A DNA stretch of 64,000 nt, taken from contig JAIQGK010000001.1 of NCBI GenBank assembly GCA_020072645.1, positions 248,001-312,000 on the forward strand, given 5' to 3'. Source of the stretch: Terriglobia bacterium (GTDB lineage: Bacteria > Acidobacteriota > Terriglobia > Terriglobales > Acidobacteriaceae). The translations under genes and the position numbers were made by a program. Under the pieces are notes generated by a model. It saw only the letters and a list, made by a program, of their open reading frames with translations, ran no database searches and was not told the origin of the DNA. Shown piece after piece: positions 1 through 10,056 of the stretch (its first letter is position 1; every line of letters begins with the position of its first letter).

Positions 1-440
1 CGCATAACTTGCCGCATGCCTGTCCCCACCGATGGCTAAATCAAACGCTTTCTATTACAGAAATAATCCCACTCTGCTGGCTTTTTGATATTGTACCTTG
101 GAATGAAAAACAAGAGCACAACCGATCAGCTGAGAACGCCAAACAGATACACCTAGACGAGCGGCAATGAACATGTACACGTCTGGCCGTCCGGGGCTGT
201 GTGTGGCGCCTAGCCTGGTATAGCGAAATCTAAGGCAAATCCCGCAAGACGCAATTGCAGCCCTGAATTATCATGAATGGTTGCGTCTCAACACAACATG
301 CTGAGAATCGTATGACTTGGTGGAAGCAGACTTGGTATGCGTGTAATTCGAGGCAACTCGCAGCTTCCACAATCCTGCGCTGAGGCTATAGGGTAACAAG
401 TTGGCCCCTCGATGCACGGCAGACCTTTTCCGTCAAAAGT
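1..440. other. no gene recognised
   Basis: I see no supported coding sequence, RNA gene or repeat here. It is the upstream region of the Wzi/PAP2 fusion gene; no convincing promoter hexamers or Shine-Dalgarno sequence stand out just before that gene's ATG. Confidence 0.5.
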
Positions 441-3032
441 ATGAAAATCAATCTTGTTTCGCGGGTAGCATTCGTCGGGACTTTCCTGCTGGGAGGTTGT
501 TTTGCCCAGGAAGGTGACTTCCGGGTTGATAAGTCGACGCCGAAAACGTTAGTCTCCATTCAACCGCCTTCAGATATGCCCCGAATGGCTGGGGGATGCG
601 CTGGACTCTGTGGCAATGGGTTCAATCAATGCGGGAAGGAGGTTTCCTGTTCCAAGGTGTCCGTTCCGGAATCACAGAGTTCCACGCCGGATGCCACGGG
701 TCAGCAGAAGCAGCCTTCGGCCAAGATGTCAGTGAAAAGGGTATTCCTCAACCTTCCCGGAGATCAGAAGGCCATCTGGACATCGCCATTTCATCTGCGC
801 TTCGAAGACGCTCCATGGGTGGTCCCTCTTGCCGGCGCGACCGGCCTCTTTTTCGCGCGCGATCGCAGCATCATGTCCCGCGAACACTCCAACCTTACGG
901 CCATTGATCGGAGCGACAACATTTCCAACGGTGGCACGATCGCCCTCGCTGGCGTCCCAGCCATGATGTATGTGTGGGGAAGCCTCAACGGATCTGGACG
1001 TTCGAAAGAGACGGGTCTCCTGACAGGGGAAGCCCTGATCAACAGCTTCGTTGTCGTCGAAGCGCTGAAAGGCGTTTTCGGGAGGGAGCGCCCCACACTA
1101 CCTGATGGACGGGGAAGGTTCTTCCAGGATTTCGGCGACCCTTCGTTTCCTTCCCTTCATTCGATGCTGAGCTGGACGGCGGCGTCAGTGATCGCACATG
1201 AATATCCTGGATGGCTGTCCCAAACCCTGGCGTATGGCACCGCGTCTGCGGTGAGCGTGGCGCGAGTCACCGGCCGCAAGCATTTCCCCTCTGATGTCGT
1301 CATTGGTGGCGGGTTGGGATGGCTGATCGGCCGGCAAGTTTACAACAGGCACCACAATTCCGATCTTGATGAGGCTGACTATGGGAACTTCATTCCCGAA
1401 GGCCTCCACTTCGAAGGACCCCAGACCGGAACAACCTATGTGCCGATGGACAGCTGGGTATATCCAGAAATTGATCGGTTGGCAGCTCTCGGCTATATCA
1501 ACACTGCAGAATCAGGGATGCGCCCTTGGACTCGCTCTGAGTGTGCGAGGCTGGTGGATGAAGCAGGACAGGCAATTGATCTTCATGATTCCAGCAAATG
1601 GGGGGATATTTATAAGCGACTTGCGGCCGAGTTGTCCCCCGAATTGCAAGGAAAGCAAACCCAGCCGAACGCATTTCTGGAAGAAGCTTACACCCGTGTT
1701 GGCTTCGTCTCGGGCTCTCCTTTGTCGGATGATTATCACTTCGCTAAGACTTTTACCGAGGATTTCGGCCGGCCGTTTGGGAAAGGCGTGAACGATGTCA
1801 CCGGCGCCTCGGCACGGACCATTGTGGGGCGGCTCGCTTTTTACGTTCGCGGGGAATATCAGCATGCGGGGATGCTTTCACCTCTAAGCGCGACCGCGCA
1901 ACAGGCAATTGCCAATCTTGAGGGCTTGCCATTCGCCCCGCCGCAGCGTACTGACACGCTAGACCGTTTCCGCTTGCTCGATGCTTATGCTTCTTTTACT
2001 TTTCGCGACAATGTAATCTCGTTTGGTAATCAGACTCTTTGGTGGGGCCCGGGAACGGATGGCCCCTTCCTCGCCAGCAACAATGCTGAGCCTCTCCCAA
2101 TGCTTCGCATCTCGCGAGCCAAGCCATTTGTGCTGCCATGGATATTCCGCCTGATCGGTGCGATTCGCGTGGAGGCGTTCTGGGGCCAGTTAGAAGGGCA
2201 GCAATTTGTTGGCTTTGAGGATGCCGCAGGGAATCGCCACGTGATCGCTGCACCGCTCCATCCTCACCCCTTTATCCAGGGCGAGAAGCTGTCGTTCAAA
2301 CCAACGCGCAATCTGGAGTTCGGGTTTGGCGTAACTGCGGTCCTGAGCGGCCCAGGTTTTCCTCTAACACTGCACAGCCTGCTGCGCAGTTACTCGCCAA
2401 CGGGGAATACCATTCCCGGTCAGCCCAATGACCCTGGTGATCGCCGGTCAGCTTTTGATTTTTCTTACCGCATTCCCGGCCTGCGCGACTGGCTCACGTT
2501 TTATGGCGATTCTTTCACCGAAGACGAATACTCTCCTATTGCTTTTCCTCGAAAATCGGCATTCCGCACTGGCCTCTACATGCCTCGGCTTCCCAAGCTT
2601 CCGAAACTCGATCTGCGCGCCGAAGGCATCTACACGGACATACCCAACCTGGGCGGCGTCGGAGTGGCTTATTTCAATGACCATTTTCTAAGCGGCTATA
2701 CGAACTATGGACAAATCATCGGGAACGCGATTGGTCGGGAAGGGCGCGGGCTGAACCTCTGGACGACATACCGATTCAACGCCAGCGACAATTTGCAGTT
2801 TCATTACCGCAATCAAAATGTGAACCCGGCATTCCTGGAGGGAGGTTACTTGCGGGACTTTGATGTGAGCGGAACGATCGTCAAAATGGGAAGCCTGATT
2901 CTTACCGCTTCGGCCAAGTATGAGCATTGGAATTTTCCACTCTTATCGGCAACCCCAAAAACCGATATCGGTGTCTCGCTGCAGGTCAGTTTTCGCCCGC
3001 TGCACGGATTCAAGCTCTCTAAGAGCAACTGA
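441..3032 (+). CDS. PAP2 phosphatase - Wzi-like capsule assembly fusion protein
   Basis: An 863-residue exported protein. Residues 1-22 look like a signal peptide ending near a Gly-Cys. A PAP2 acid phosphatase domain follows (about 100-300) with its three motifs: KX6RP at K210-P218, PSLHS with H240 where the family usually has PSGH, and R-X5-H-X3-D at R275/H281/D285. From about residue 330 to the end the protein resembles the Wzi/outer-membrane beta-barrel family, with the NQTLWWGPG stretch near 529 and alternating aromatic strands. PAP2 enzymes remove phosphate from lipid or sugar-lipid phosphates, and Wzi-like barrels act in surface polysaccharide attachment, so a joint role in envelope polysaccharide or undecaprenyl-phosphate handling is my inference. 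The gene stands alone. The domain assignment is firm; the substrate is unknown. Confidence 0.8.
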   Translation: MKINLVSRVAFVGTFLLGGCFAQEGDFRVDKSTPKTLVSIQPPSDMPRMAGGCAGLCGNGFNQCGKEVSCSKVSVPESQSSTPDATGQQKQPSAKMSVKRVFLNLPGDQKAIWTSPFHLRFEDAPWVVPLAGATGLFFARDRSIMSREHSNLTAIDRSDNISNGGTIALAGVPAMMYVWGSLNGSGRSKETGLLTGEALINSFVVVEALKGVFGRERPTLPDGRGRFFQDFGDPSFPSLHSMLSWTAASVIAHEYPGWLSQTLAYGTASAVSVARVTGRKHFPSDVVIGGGLGWLIGRQVYNRHHNSDLDEADYGNFIPEGLHFEGPQTGTTYVPMDSWVYPEIDRLAALGYINTAESGMRPWTRSECARLVDEAGQAIDLHDSSKWGDIYKRLAAELSPELQGKQTQPNAFLEEAYTRVGFVSGSPLSDDYHFAKTFTEDFGRPFGKGVNDVTGASARTIVGRLAFYVRGEYQHAGMLSPLSATAQQAIANLEGLPFAPPQRTDTLDRFRLLDAYASFTFRDNVISFGNQTLWWGPGTDGPFLASNNAEPLPMLRISRAKPFVLPWIFRLIGAIRVEAFWGQLEGQQFVGFEDAAGNRHVIAAPLHPHPFIQGEKLSFKPTRNLEFGFGVTAVLSGPGFPLTLHSLLRSYSPTGNTIPGQPNDPGDRRSAFDFSYRIPGLRDWLTFYGDSFTEDEYSPIAFPRKSAFRTGLYMPRLPKLPKLDLRAEGIYTDIPNLGGVGVAYFNDHFLSGYTNYGQIIGNAIGREGRGLNLWTTYRFNASDNLQFHYRNQNVNPAFLEGGYLRDFDVSGTIVKMGSLILTASAKYEHWNFPLLSATPKTDIGVSLQVSFRPLHGFKLSKSN

Positions 3033-3563
3033 AGTATGGCGACTTTGCGCTGAGCTGCAATCTGTGAAGGCAGTTTGATGCTGATAACAAAGGGACGGTC
3101 GCTCAAGGCAATCGAATTTCCGCTAACTTCTGTGTTTGAAAACCCACAGGTTTTCACGCACCCAAGATCGCTCGTTTTAGTATTTCATTTTCAATGATTT
3201 GGCGTCATGAATCTTAAAGGGTTTTGATCTGCGGCAAGGATCTCGACTTTTCAGTCGACGCTCCGAAAACCTGCATCATGAGGATCTTATGAGTCACAGA
3301 GAACCGCTTCCGACAGCGAGCTGGTTTGTAACAAAAGGGATGGGCGGGCCATTTTTGCCGGAAGACTTATGACACACTTCAAAAATCGATAAAACAAGCC
3401 CGGGCGCTTCGACAGCCTGAGATCAAGTAAGGAACCATGCCCACGAACCTATTCTGGCACAGACGACCAGTATTTCTGCCAAGGCGGCTGCCTCTATTGC
3501 GCGGATCGCTAAATCGGTAATTTCGAGGTCCACGCAGGACTGCGTGAGAGGGCGAGAATACGT
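3033..3563. other. no gene recognised
   Basis: No credible intact gene. The open frames here are short and show no family resemblance. The stretch lies between the 3' ends of the Wzi/PAP2 gene and the decayed dinB, so it is a convergent intergenic space. No strong terminator hairpin was found. Confidence 0.4.
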
Positions 3564-4660
3564 TCACTGGCACGATTTTGGGCAATCCTGAACATCGCAC
3601 TCCCCAAAAAGGGATTGTTGCGAAAGCCCATCGTCGGGTTCGCGAAAATTGCCTACACCAACTCCTACGAGGCGAAAGCGTTGCTGCGGTCCCAGATTCA
3701 CTCGCTCCCGCAGCCCCAATGCGATGGTCGTCAATTCCTCGCAAGAAGAGGGAGGTGACCCGGCTATGACTGCGAGTCAGAATATTGAAGTCGCCGGTCT
3801 TCAACTTGAGAACGACTGTATGCGGTATACGTGATTCCTTACGCGAAGGTGACCACCTTTTCTGCGAGACGGCGAATCATCGGCTCTGTTTCAGATAGCA
3901 GCACATTGTGCTCAAAGGTATCCTCAGCAGAGATCGACTTTGTAGGCCTGTTCGGGATGACATGGCTATTGTCGATGCCGCGGGAGAGCTCGTACAGACG
4001 CCGGCCATAGCGACCAAAGTTGTTTTCGAGCGCTACAAGATCGAGGTCCCGCAGTTCCCGGACCGTGTTTACACCGAGCTTCTCAAGCCTCTCCCCGGTC
4101 ACTTTGCCTACTCCTGGCAGGCGGCCGACCGGTAGCGGCAGAAGAAAGGTGTCCACCTCTTCAGGCTGAATCACGAATAGTCCGTCCGGCTTATGCCAGT
4201 CCGATGCAAGTTTTGCTAAAAACTTGTTCGGCGCCACACCGGCTGAGGCTTTTAAGTTCAGTTCATGACGAATTTGCTCACGAATCTTGCTCGCGACGCG
4301 CGTAGCTGTTCGCAACGCGGTCTTATTCTCTGTGACATCCAGGTAGGCCTCATCAAGAGAGAGTGGTTCCCAGATCCGTGTGCCGCTGGAAAATCTCGCG
4401 CGTGAGCCGCGACACAGCTCGATATCTTGTGAAGTCAGGAGAAATAATATTGCCTCCGGGCACAATCGTTCAGCACGAACCGCTGGCATCGCTGAGCGTA
4501 CTCCGAAACGTCTGGCCTCATATGAGGCTGCGCAGACGACAGAACGATTGGCCTTCCAAGCCACAATCACAGGCCTCCCACGCAGTTCGGGATTGTCCCG
4601 CTGTTCGACGGAGGCATAAAAGGCACCCATGTCGATATGGACGATTTTGCGGACCGGCAT
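3564..4660 (-). pseudogene. dinB: DNA polymerase IV (DinB), frameshifted
   Basis: Y-family translesion polymerase remnant covering the full family length (about 365 codons) but broken into frames. Intact parts include the N-terminal VHIDMGAFYASVE metal-binding segment, SLDEAYLDVT with the catalytic Asp-Glu, the SAGVAPNKFLAKLAS segment and the helix-hairpin-helix LPGVGKVT. Between CPEAI and EPLSLDEAY (about 4,380-4,480) the expected PDFTRYRAVSR...IFQRHTDL lies in another frame, which implies two compensating indels. The main frame then stops at 3,839, while the little-finger sequence continues in a second frame (HTVVLKLKTGDFNILTRSH, from about 3,825) and a third (PPSSCEELTTIALGLRERV, to a stop at 3,564). 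At least four indels with little amino-acid drift suggest recent decay or local assembly error. An active polymerase is unlikely as written. Confidence 0.85.
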
Positions 4661-4956
4661 CTAGCAATGATTTTATTCTTCTCCTGGGGAGTTACCGAGG
4701 ACTGAATACGCTCGCTCTTACCTTGGGAACTTCAAGTCTGATCAAAAGGTGGACCTCATTAGTTCACAGGTTTTGACCGCAGATACTGAAGCGCCCTCTG
4801 CGCCATTCGTCTTTGACCTTTATAGCTCAGCGTGGCCGTCGCTTGGTCAAGAGGCATCTAAGGCCCTCCGCTGATTTGGCGTCGGGTTCACGAGTTTCCT
4901 GGTTGTTTTCGAGTAGCGCAGCCTGTGCTCCCTGACCCTAGCGAACTGATTGGTGG

Positions 4957-6153
4957 CTAGAACCTTACTGGCAGCGATTCGAGTCCCCGCAGAACCAATC
5001 CCTTCTTCCAGCGGACTTCTTTCACCGGCACCGCCAGCTGCAGATGAGGAGAGCGTCTTAGCAAGGCATTGATTGCAATCTGAGTTTCAAGTCGCGCGAG
5101 CGGAGCACCCAGGCAATAGTGAATTCCCTGGCCGAAGGCCAGATGGCGGTTATTCTGGCGAGTGATGTCCAGCCTGTCGGGATTTTCGAACTGCCGTTCA
5201 TCACGGTTAGCGGAAGCCAGCACCACGTATACCAGCGCGCCTCGCGGTATCGTGCTGCCAGAAATCAACACATCCTCCAACGCATACCGCTCGGTAGATG
5301 TCTCCACGGGGCCTTCAAAGCGCAGTAATTCCTCTACTGCCGGCTCAATCAAAGAAGGGTCGCAACGCAGCCTCTCCATTTGGTCGGGATGGCACAGGAG
5401 AGCCAGAGCGCTGTTGGCGATAAGATTGACTGTGGTCTCATGGCCGGCGATGAGCAACAGAAAAATCATCGAAAACAGCTCGTCCTCGTTCAATTTATCT
5501 CCAGCCTCTTCTGCTTGCGCCAGGGCGCTGGTTAGGTCACTCTGGGGATGGTTTCGTCGCAGACGGATGAGTTTGCGGATAAATCGCAAGAAGGCAATCG
5601 CGTGGGGAATGGCCCAAACTGTACCCCACTTGGAAGATTGCGAAGAAACAATTGCACTCGACCAGCGGTGAAACTTGTGCTGCTCGCCCGCAGGCACTCC
5701 CAGCATTTGCGCAATGATCGCGGTGGGCAGGGGTAAAGCATAGTCTTGTACCAGATCCATGCGCCCACAAGGCTGGGCGGCGTCGAGCAATTTCTCTGTC
5801 AGGGACTCTATGCCCTGGCGCATGCTCTCTACTATCTTGGGCGTAAAGGCCTTGTGTACAAGGCCGCGGAGACGTGCGTGGTCGGGATCGTCCAGATCGA
5901 GCATGTTGCGAGCAAGTGGCTTGAAATACGCCGGTATCCACGGCTGTTTTTGACCGGCGTTCAGCTTATCCTTGGAAAATCGCCTGTCTTTAAGGGCGGA
6001 GAGGGCATCGTCGTAGCGCGTGATGAGCCAAGCCGTTTGACCATCAGGAAGTCTCACCGGAAACACTGGGTGCTCGGCCCTCAGCTGCGCATAAAAGGGA
6101 TAAGGATCCGCCTTGAATAGTGAGCTTGAAATGTCAATCGCAGCTGAGTGCAT
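4957..6153 (-). CDS. cytochrome P450 (bacterial class I)
   Basis: A 398-residue soluble P450 of usual bacterial length. The landmarks are the I-helix oxygen-activation motif AGHETT (236-241), the K-helix ExxR in EELLR (275-278) and the haem loop FGQGIHYCLG with C347 as thiolate ligand. It should hydroxylate a small hydrophobic molecule using electrons from a ferredoxin/reductase pair, but none is encoded nearby. It is the last gene of a minus-strand series, 99 bp after the OsmC gene, so co-transcription is possible but not certain. The substrate cannot be read from the sequence. Confidence 0.93.
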   Translation of the reverse strand: MHSAAIDISSSLFKADPYPFYAQLRAEHPVFPVRLPDGQTAWLITRYDDALSALKDRRFSKDKLNAGQKQPWIPAYFKPLARNMLDLDDPDHARLRGLVHKAFTPKIVESMRQGIESLTEKLLDAAQPCGRMDLVQDYALPLPTAIIAQMLGVPAGEQHKFHRWSSAIVSSQSSKWGTVWAIPHAIAFLRFIRKLIRLRRNHPQSDLTSALAQAEEAGDKLNEDELFSMIFLLLIAGHETTVNLIANSALALLCHPDQMERLRCDPSLIEPAVEELLRFEGPVETSTERYALEDVLISGSTIPRGALVYVVLASANRDERQFENPDRLDITRQNNRHLAFGQGIHYCLGAPLARLETQIAINALLRRSPHLQLAVPVKEVRWKKGLVLRGLESLPVRF

Positions 6154-6252
6154 GTAAAGCTACGTTCTCCTCTGGTGGATCTTACTTGACGGTGCCTTTC
6201 CCGGCATTGGGTTGCCGCAGCGGCAGGTGGCGATCGGGCTGACGGCTCAAGG

Positions 6253-6696
6253 TCATTGAGATGTCGCGACATCAACTAAAGGCTCAAGCTGGCACTTAGC
6301 CTTAAGCGAATTAGTGACCAAACAGGTCTGTTCGGCTCGCGTTAAGAGCCGGAGTGCCTGTTCTTTGTTGATTTCAGGAGCCACTAGAAGGCGCACACGA
6401 ACGGCAAATCCGGTGAACTGCGTCACGCGGTCTACCTTATTCAGGGTGCCAACAACCTCACAATTCAGAGAAATCCAGGACAGATTCGACACCGCGGCAA
6501 TCGCTCGGAAAGTCAGTACAAAGCAGTCTGCCACCGCAGCGACGAGCAAAGTTTCGGGGGACCAGCGGTCGCCCGGTCCGCCAAACTCAGCGGGTGGAGC
6601 AGAGACGAGCCTGGGCAATCGTGGTGCGTCAACTGCAACATTGCCCTCCAAATTAGCGGACGCGGAAGCAGTATAGTGATGAGGAAATGGTTCCAT
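6253..6696 (-). CDS. OsmC/Ohr family protein
   Basis: A 147-residue OsmC-fold protein. The family's two redox cysteines are present, C58 in AVADCFVLTF and C125 in AEQTCLVTNSL, so it is likely an active thiol peroxidase or an organic-hydroperoxide-type protein. The C-terminal QTCLVTNSLK form resembles the general OsmC branch rather than classical Ohr. It lies 101 bp downstream of the ABC ATPase and 99 bp upstream of the P450 gene. A role in peroxide or electrophile defence is inferred from family knowledge. Confidence 0.85.
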   Translation of the reverse strand: MEPFPHHYTASASANLEGNVAVDAPRLPRLVSAPPAEFGGPGDRWSPETLLVAAVADCFVLTFRAIAAVSNLSWISLNCEVVGTLNKVDRVTQFTGFAVRVRLLVAPEINKEQALRLLTRAEQTCLVTNSLKAKCQLEPLVDVATSQ

Positions 6697-6797
6697 GCCT
6701 TTGACCTTTCATTGTTTAGGGTCGCAATGTTACAGACCGCAACGTGCCGAACGATGAAATCTACCGCCGACGCTGGCCACTTTGCCACCCCTTATGA

Positions 6798-7472
6798 TCA
6801 CTGAATTCTCCCGTCAGCTATTCGATACACCCTGTCGAAGCCCTCGAGCATACGTTCGTCATGCGTTACCACGATCACAGCGGCTCCCGTCTCGCGGCTG
6901 AGTTTCCGGAGAAGCCCCATCACGATCTTGCCTCGTTCAGTATCCAATGCGGCTGTGGGTTCGTCGGCGAGCAATACTTTAGGATGGTTGGCGAGCGCGC
7001 GGGCAATAGCGACGCGCTGCTGTTCACCACCCGAAATCTCGCCGGGATAGTGATGCCAACGGTGGGCGATTTCCAGGTACTCAAGCAGTTCCATGGCCCG
7101 GTCCTGCGCTTTTGCCTGCGGTATATGGTTGAGAGACAGAATCAGTTCCACATTTTCCAGAACGGTCAAGAACGGAATCAGGTTGTAAGACTGGAAAATT
7201 ACTCCCATTTTCTGGCGTCGCAGGGCGCGTACATCAACGCCCATCCAACCCTCATCGAAAACCGGGATGCCGTCCAATTCAATGCGGCCGTGCGTAGGCT
7301 CATTGATACAGCAAATCGCTGTCAGCAGGGTTGTCTTGCCGGAGCCGCTCGGACCCAGCAGGGCCACAAGTTCGCCGCTGTTCACGTTGAGGCTGGCGTC
7401 GATGAGAGCCACGGTCTGGGCATCACCGTGGCCGTAAATCTTCGTCAAGTGCTCCACACGTACAACTTCCAT
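6798..7472 (-). CDS. ABC transporter ATP-binding protein, MacB/LolD type
   Basis: About 224 residues from the chosen ATG at 7,472. The frame stays open to 7,526, but the MEVVRVEHLTKIY start sits 5 bp after the permease stop and matches the family N-terminus. Walker A GPSGSGKTT is at about 40-48, signature SGGEQQR at about 147-153, and Walker B LLADEPTAALD at about 167, followed by the switch His in VVTHDE. It supplies ATP hydrolysis to the FtsX-type permease encoded immediately upstream in the same operon; together with the HlyD-type adaptor they form a MacAB/DevBCA-like tripartite exporter. Confidence 0.93.
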   Translation of the reverse strand: MEVVRVEHLTKIYGHGDAQTVALIDASLNVNSGELVALLGPSGSGKTTLLTAICCINEPTHGRIELDGIPVFDEGWMGVDVRALRRQKMGVIFQSYNLIPFLTVLENVELILSLNHIPQAKAQDRAMELLEYLEIAHRWHHYPGEISGGEQQRVAIARALANHPKVLLADEPTAALDTERGKIVMGLLRKLSRETGAAVIVVTHDERMLEGFDRVYRIADGRIQ

Positions 7473-7477
7473 ACTGC

Positions 7478-8683
7478 TTATCCCCCACTCAGCGCTGTTC
7501 CGGGATCGACCTTCAGCGCGCGCCATATTCCCAGAATGCTCGCCAATATGCAGATCAGGACCACAATCGCGAACAGCGCCAGCATGTCGAGCGGCTGCAC
7601 GAGCACGGTTCGCGGATAGAGCATGTATGTCCTGCTGATGAGCGCGTAGCCCACGGCGAACCCGATCACTCCCAGCAAGAGTGACTGCTGCAGGATCATG
7701 CTGACGATGGTCCGATCTGACGCCCCGATAATCTTCAGGGTGGCAATCTCGCGCAGCTTATCCATGGTGAGCGTGTAGATGATGAGCGCAATGATCACGC
7801 CGGAGACGATCACAAGGATCGTCCGGAACAGCCAGAGCTGCTTTTGGGATTTCTCAATAAAGCCTTTGAGAAGGAGGTCCCGTTCTTGGTCGGCCGAAAA
7901 CACTTGATAGTGGTTCCAGCGGCGGACGTAATTCGCAACCTCGGCGGCCGCAAATGGATCGTCCAGTTCGGCAACGATGGCATTGGCGAAATGTGGGTTC
8001 TCGGCGGCAGCCAAGGCCTTCGCGGTTGCCTTGTCGCGCATCAATGGATTCATGCTGGCCAATTGTGCGTAGGTCGCAACCACGCGCTCGCGATTGTTCC
8101 GTATCGCGTCGTTGTCCAGCTGGAACTGGATGACCTGCGCGTCGGCCAACGAAACGAACGCGGCGGGATCTCCCGAGGGCGACGGCATCCCTTGCGTAAG
8201 ACCCACCACAGTGTAATCTTCCAGTCCCAAATGGATCGTATCTCCCACGGCGTAACCGGATTTGCGATCTGCCACAATTTCGTAATGTTTCTTGGTAATG
8301 GTGCGGCCTGCCATAATCACAGGCGGACCACCAATCCCACCGAGCTTGTACCCGATCAGAAACAACCGGATGGGTTTGTCTCCGTGCGGAATCTGCACGT
8401 ATTGAAACGACAGTGGCGAAGCCCGCCGAACACCTTCGACAGCCGCAATGGAGTGTTCGAGGTCTTCCGGTAGCCGCGAGCTTTCCGCGAATGGGCCGCG
8501 CGTGTCCTTTTGGACCACCCAGATCTGGGCCGGTGTCGCCTCCACCACCTTGGTAGCATCGCCAATCAAGCCGCGGTAGATACCGCTCATCGCCATCACG
8601 ACTGTCAGGAGCAGTCCCAACCCGACGCAGGTAAGCAGAAAGCGCGTCTTGTGACGGCGAATGTCGCGAATAGCAAGATTCAT
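7478..8683 (-). CDS. ABC transporter permease, FtsX/DevC type
   Basis: A 401-residue inner-membrane permease. One transmembrane helix sits near the N-terminus (about 14-36), followed by a large extracytoplasmic domain (about 40-275) and three C-terminal helices (about 282-390), the usual MacB/DevC layout. The conserved FtsX-type segment IATLKIIGASDRTIVSMIL is at about 310-330. The stop is 5 bp before the ATPase start and the gene begins 3 bp after the HlyD stop, so translation is coupled. Substrate unknown; these exporters move lipids, peptides or siderophore-like molecules. Confidence 0.92.
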   Translation of the reverse strand: MNLAIRDIRRHKTRFLLTCVGLGLLLTVVMAMSGIYRGLIGDATKVVEATPAQIWVVQKDTRGPFAESSRLPEDLEHSIAAVEGVRRASPLSFQYVQIPHGDKPIRLFLIGYKLGGIGGPPVIMAGRTITKKHYEIVADRKSGYAVGDTIHLGLEDYTVVGLTQGMPSPSGDPAAFVSLADAQVIQFQLDNDAIRNNRERVVATYAQLASMNPLMRDKATAKALAAAENPHFANAIVAELDDPFAAAEVANYVRRWNHYQVFSADQERDLLLKGFIEKSQKQLWLFRTILVIVSGVIIALIIYTLTMDKLREIATLKIIGASDRTIVSMILQQSLLLGVIGFAVGYALISRTYMLYPRTVLVQPLDMLALFAIVVLICILASILGIWRALKVDPGTALSGG

Positions 8684-8686
8684 AGC

Positions 8687-10012
8687 TTACCTCGACGCCA
8701 GAGTGCGCGTTTCCACCTGAGTGGTCCGTACGCGTTTGCCAGGCACGAGCTGAGTGCCTGCTGCATTCGGTTGAACAACAATCGGTTCAGAACCGGAGAG
8801 ACCGCTCAGGATCTCCACGAACCCGCGCTTGTCCGTCATTCCGAGAGAAATTGGAAGTAACTGAAGTTTGCCGTGCGTCACAGTCCAAACCGAAGCACCA
8901 TCGCGTGCCGGCACGATCGCGGTTCTCGGGAGTGTACTCGCACCGGCTTTCTCCGATTTCAGGATGTAGACCTCTGCGGTTTCATTGAGCTTGATATCAG
9001 ATGGCTGCTGGGCAAAAGCCACATCCACAACCACTTCCTCAGTGACCGGGTCGGCTTCTTTCGCGATTCGCGCAACCCTCCCAGGGATCTTGCGGTTTGG
9101 CGCAGACCGCAGGGTGATGGTTGCCGGTTGGCCGACTTTGAGCCCGTCTATCTCACGTTCATCAATGTTGGCCGACACCCAGATCACGCTGGAGTGGGCG
9201 ATGGTGAAAATAGGGAGCCCTGGGACCACGGTCGCTCCTTCCTCCAGATCGCGGGAAACAACGTACCCATCAGCCGGGCTGGTGATGATCGTGTATTGCA
9301 GATTGGCTTTTTGTAGCTGGACGTCTGCTTCGGAACCAGCCATCGTCTTTTGAGAGGTCGCAACCTGGGCCTCAGCTGCTTTCACTTCCTGCTGGGCCGA
9401 GTTCTGTAGCGCCTGCGTGTTCCGCAGGTCCTCTTGCGCCTGAGCATAGGCCGTTTCGGCAGCATCGAGAGACTCTTTTGAAACTACCCCGCCTTCGTGG
9501 AGTGATTTAGTGCGTTGATAGTTGATTTCAGCAAGTCGTAGACCTGCCTGAACTCGGGCCACCGCGCTGATGCTCGCCTGAAGGCGCGCCTCACTGGCGG
9601 AACGGTTCGCCTGCGCAGAATCAACCGTCGCCTTTTGCGCCTGGGCCAGACTCGTAGCCTGACCAAACTGACTTTGGAAGTCCAGGTTGTGCAGCTCAGC
9701 CAGAAGCTGACCTTTCCTCACGACGTCGCCCTGATCAACGTAGATTTTTAACACGACGCCGTTAATCTTGGCCCCAACCCCGATTGAGACTTTGGCGTGA
9801 ACGAACCCGGTACCGGCGGCTTCATCGCGCAGCGTCATTGCGGACAGACGGGTAACTGGGATTTTGGGTGGAAGAAGCACCAGGATGATGAGAATCAAAG
9901 CGAGGCAGCCAGCGCCGAGTATCCACAAGTGGCGCCGCCACTTTGATTTTGCCGGCGGCAGAGGCCGGACTGGAACGACATGTGGTCTTATTGGTGCTTC
10001 GACGGTTGCCAT
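8687..10012 (-). CDS. HlyD/MacA-type efflux adaptor
   Basis: A 441-residue periplasmic adaptor. I take the ATG at 10,012, which has GGGAG seven bases upstream, rather than the longer open frame to 10,057. An N-terminal anchor (about 28-48, LWILGAGCLALILIILVLL) is followed by a biotinyl-lipoyl half (VDQGDVVRKGQLLAELHN), a long Ala/Gln-rich alpha-hairpin coiled coil (about 115-225), the second lipoyl half (SPADGYVVSRDLEEGATV) and a beta-barrel domain. It links the ABC permease pair downstream to an outer-membrane channel not encoded here. Confidence 0.92.
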   Translation of the reverse strand: MATVEAPIRPHVVPVRPLPPAKSKWRRHLWILGAGCLALILIILVLLPPKIPVTRLSAMTLRDEAAGTGFVHAKVSIGVGAKINGVVLKIYVDQGDVVRKGQLLAELHNLDFQSQFGQATSLAQAQKATVDSAQANRSASEARLQASISAVARVQAGLRLAEINYQRTKSLHEGGVVSKESLDAAETAYAQAQEDLRNTQALQNSAQQEVKAAEAQVATSQKTMAGSEADVQLQKANLQYTIITSPADGYVVSRDLEEGATVVPGLPIFTIAHSSVIWVSANIDEREIDGLKVGQPATITLRSAPNRKIPGRVARIAKEADPVTEEVVVDVAFAQQPSDIKLNETAEVYILKSEKAGASTLPRTAIVPARDGASVWTVTHGKLQLLPISLGMTDKRGFVEILSGLSGSEPIVVQPNAAGTQLVPGKRVRTTQVETRTLASR

Positions 10013-10056
10013 TGGACTACTCCCTTTCACGCTTTGCCTCTCGGCAGGGGCTAACA

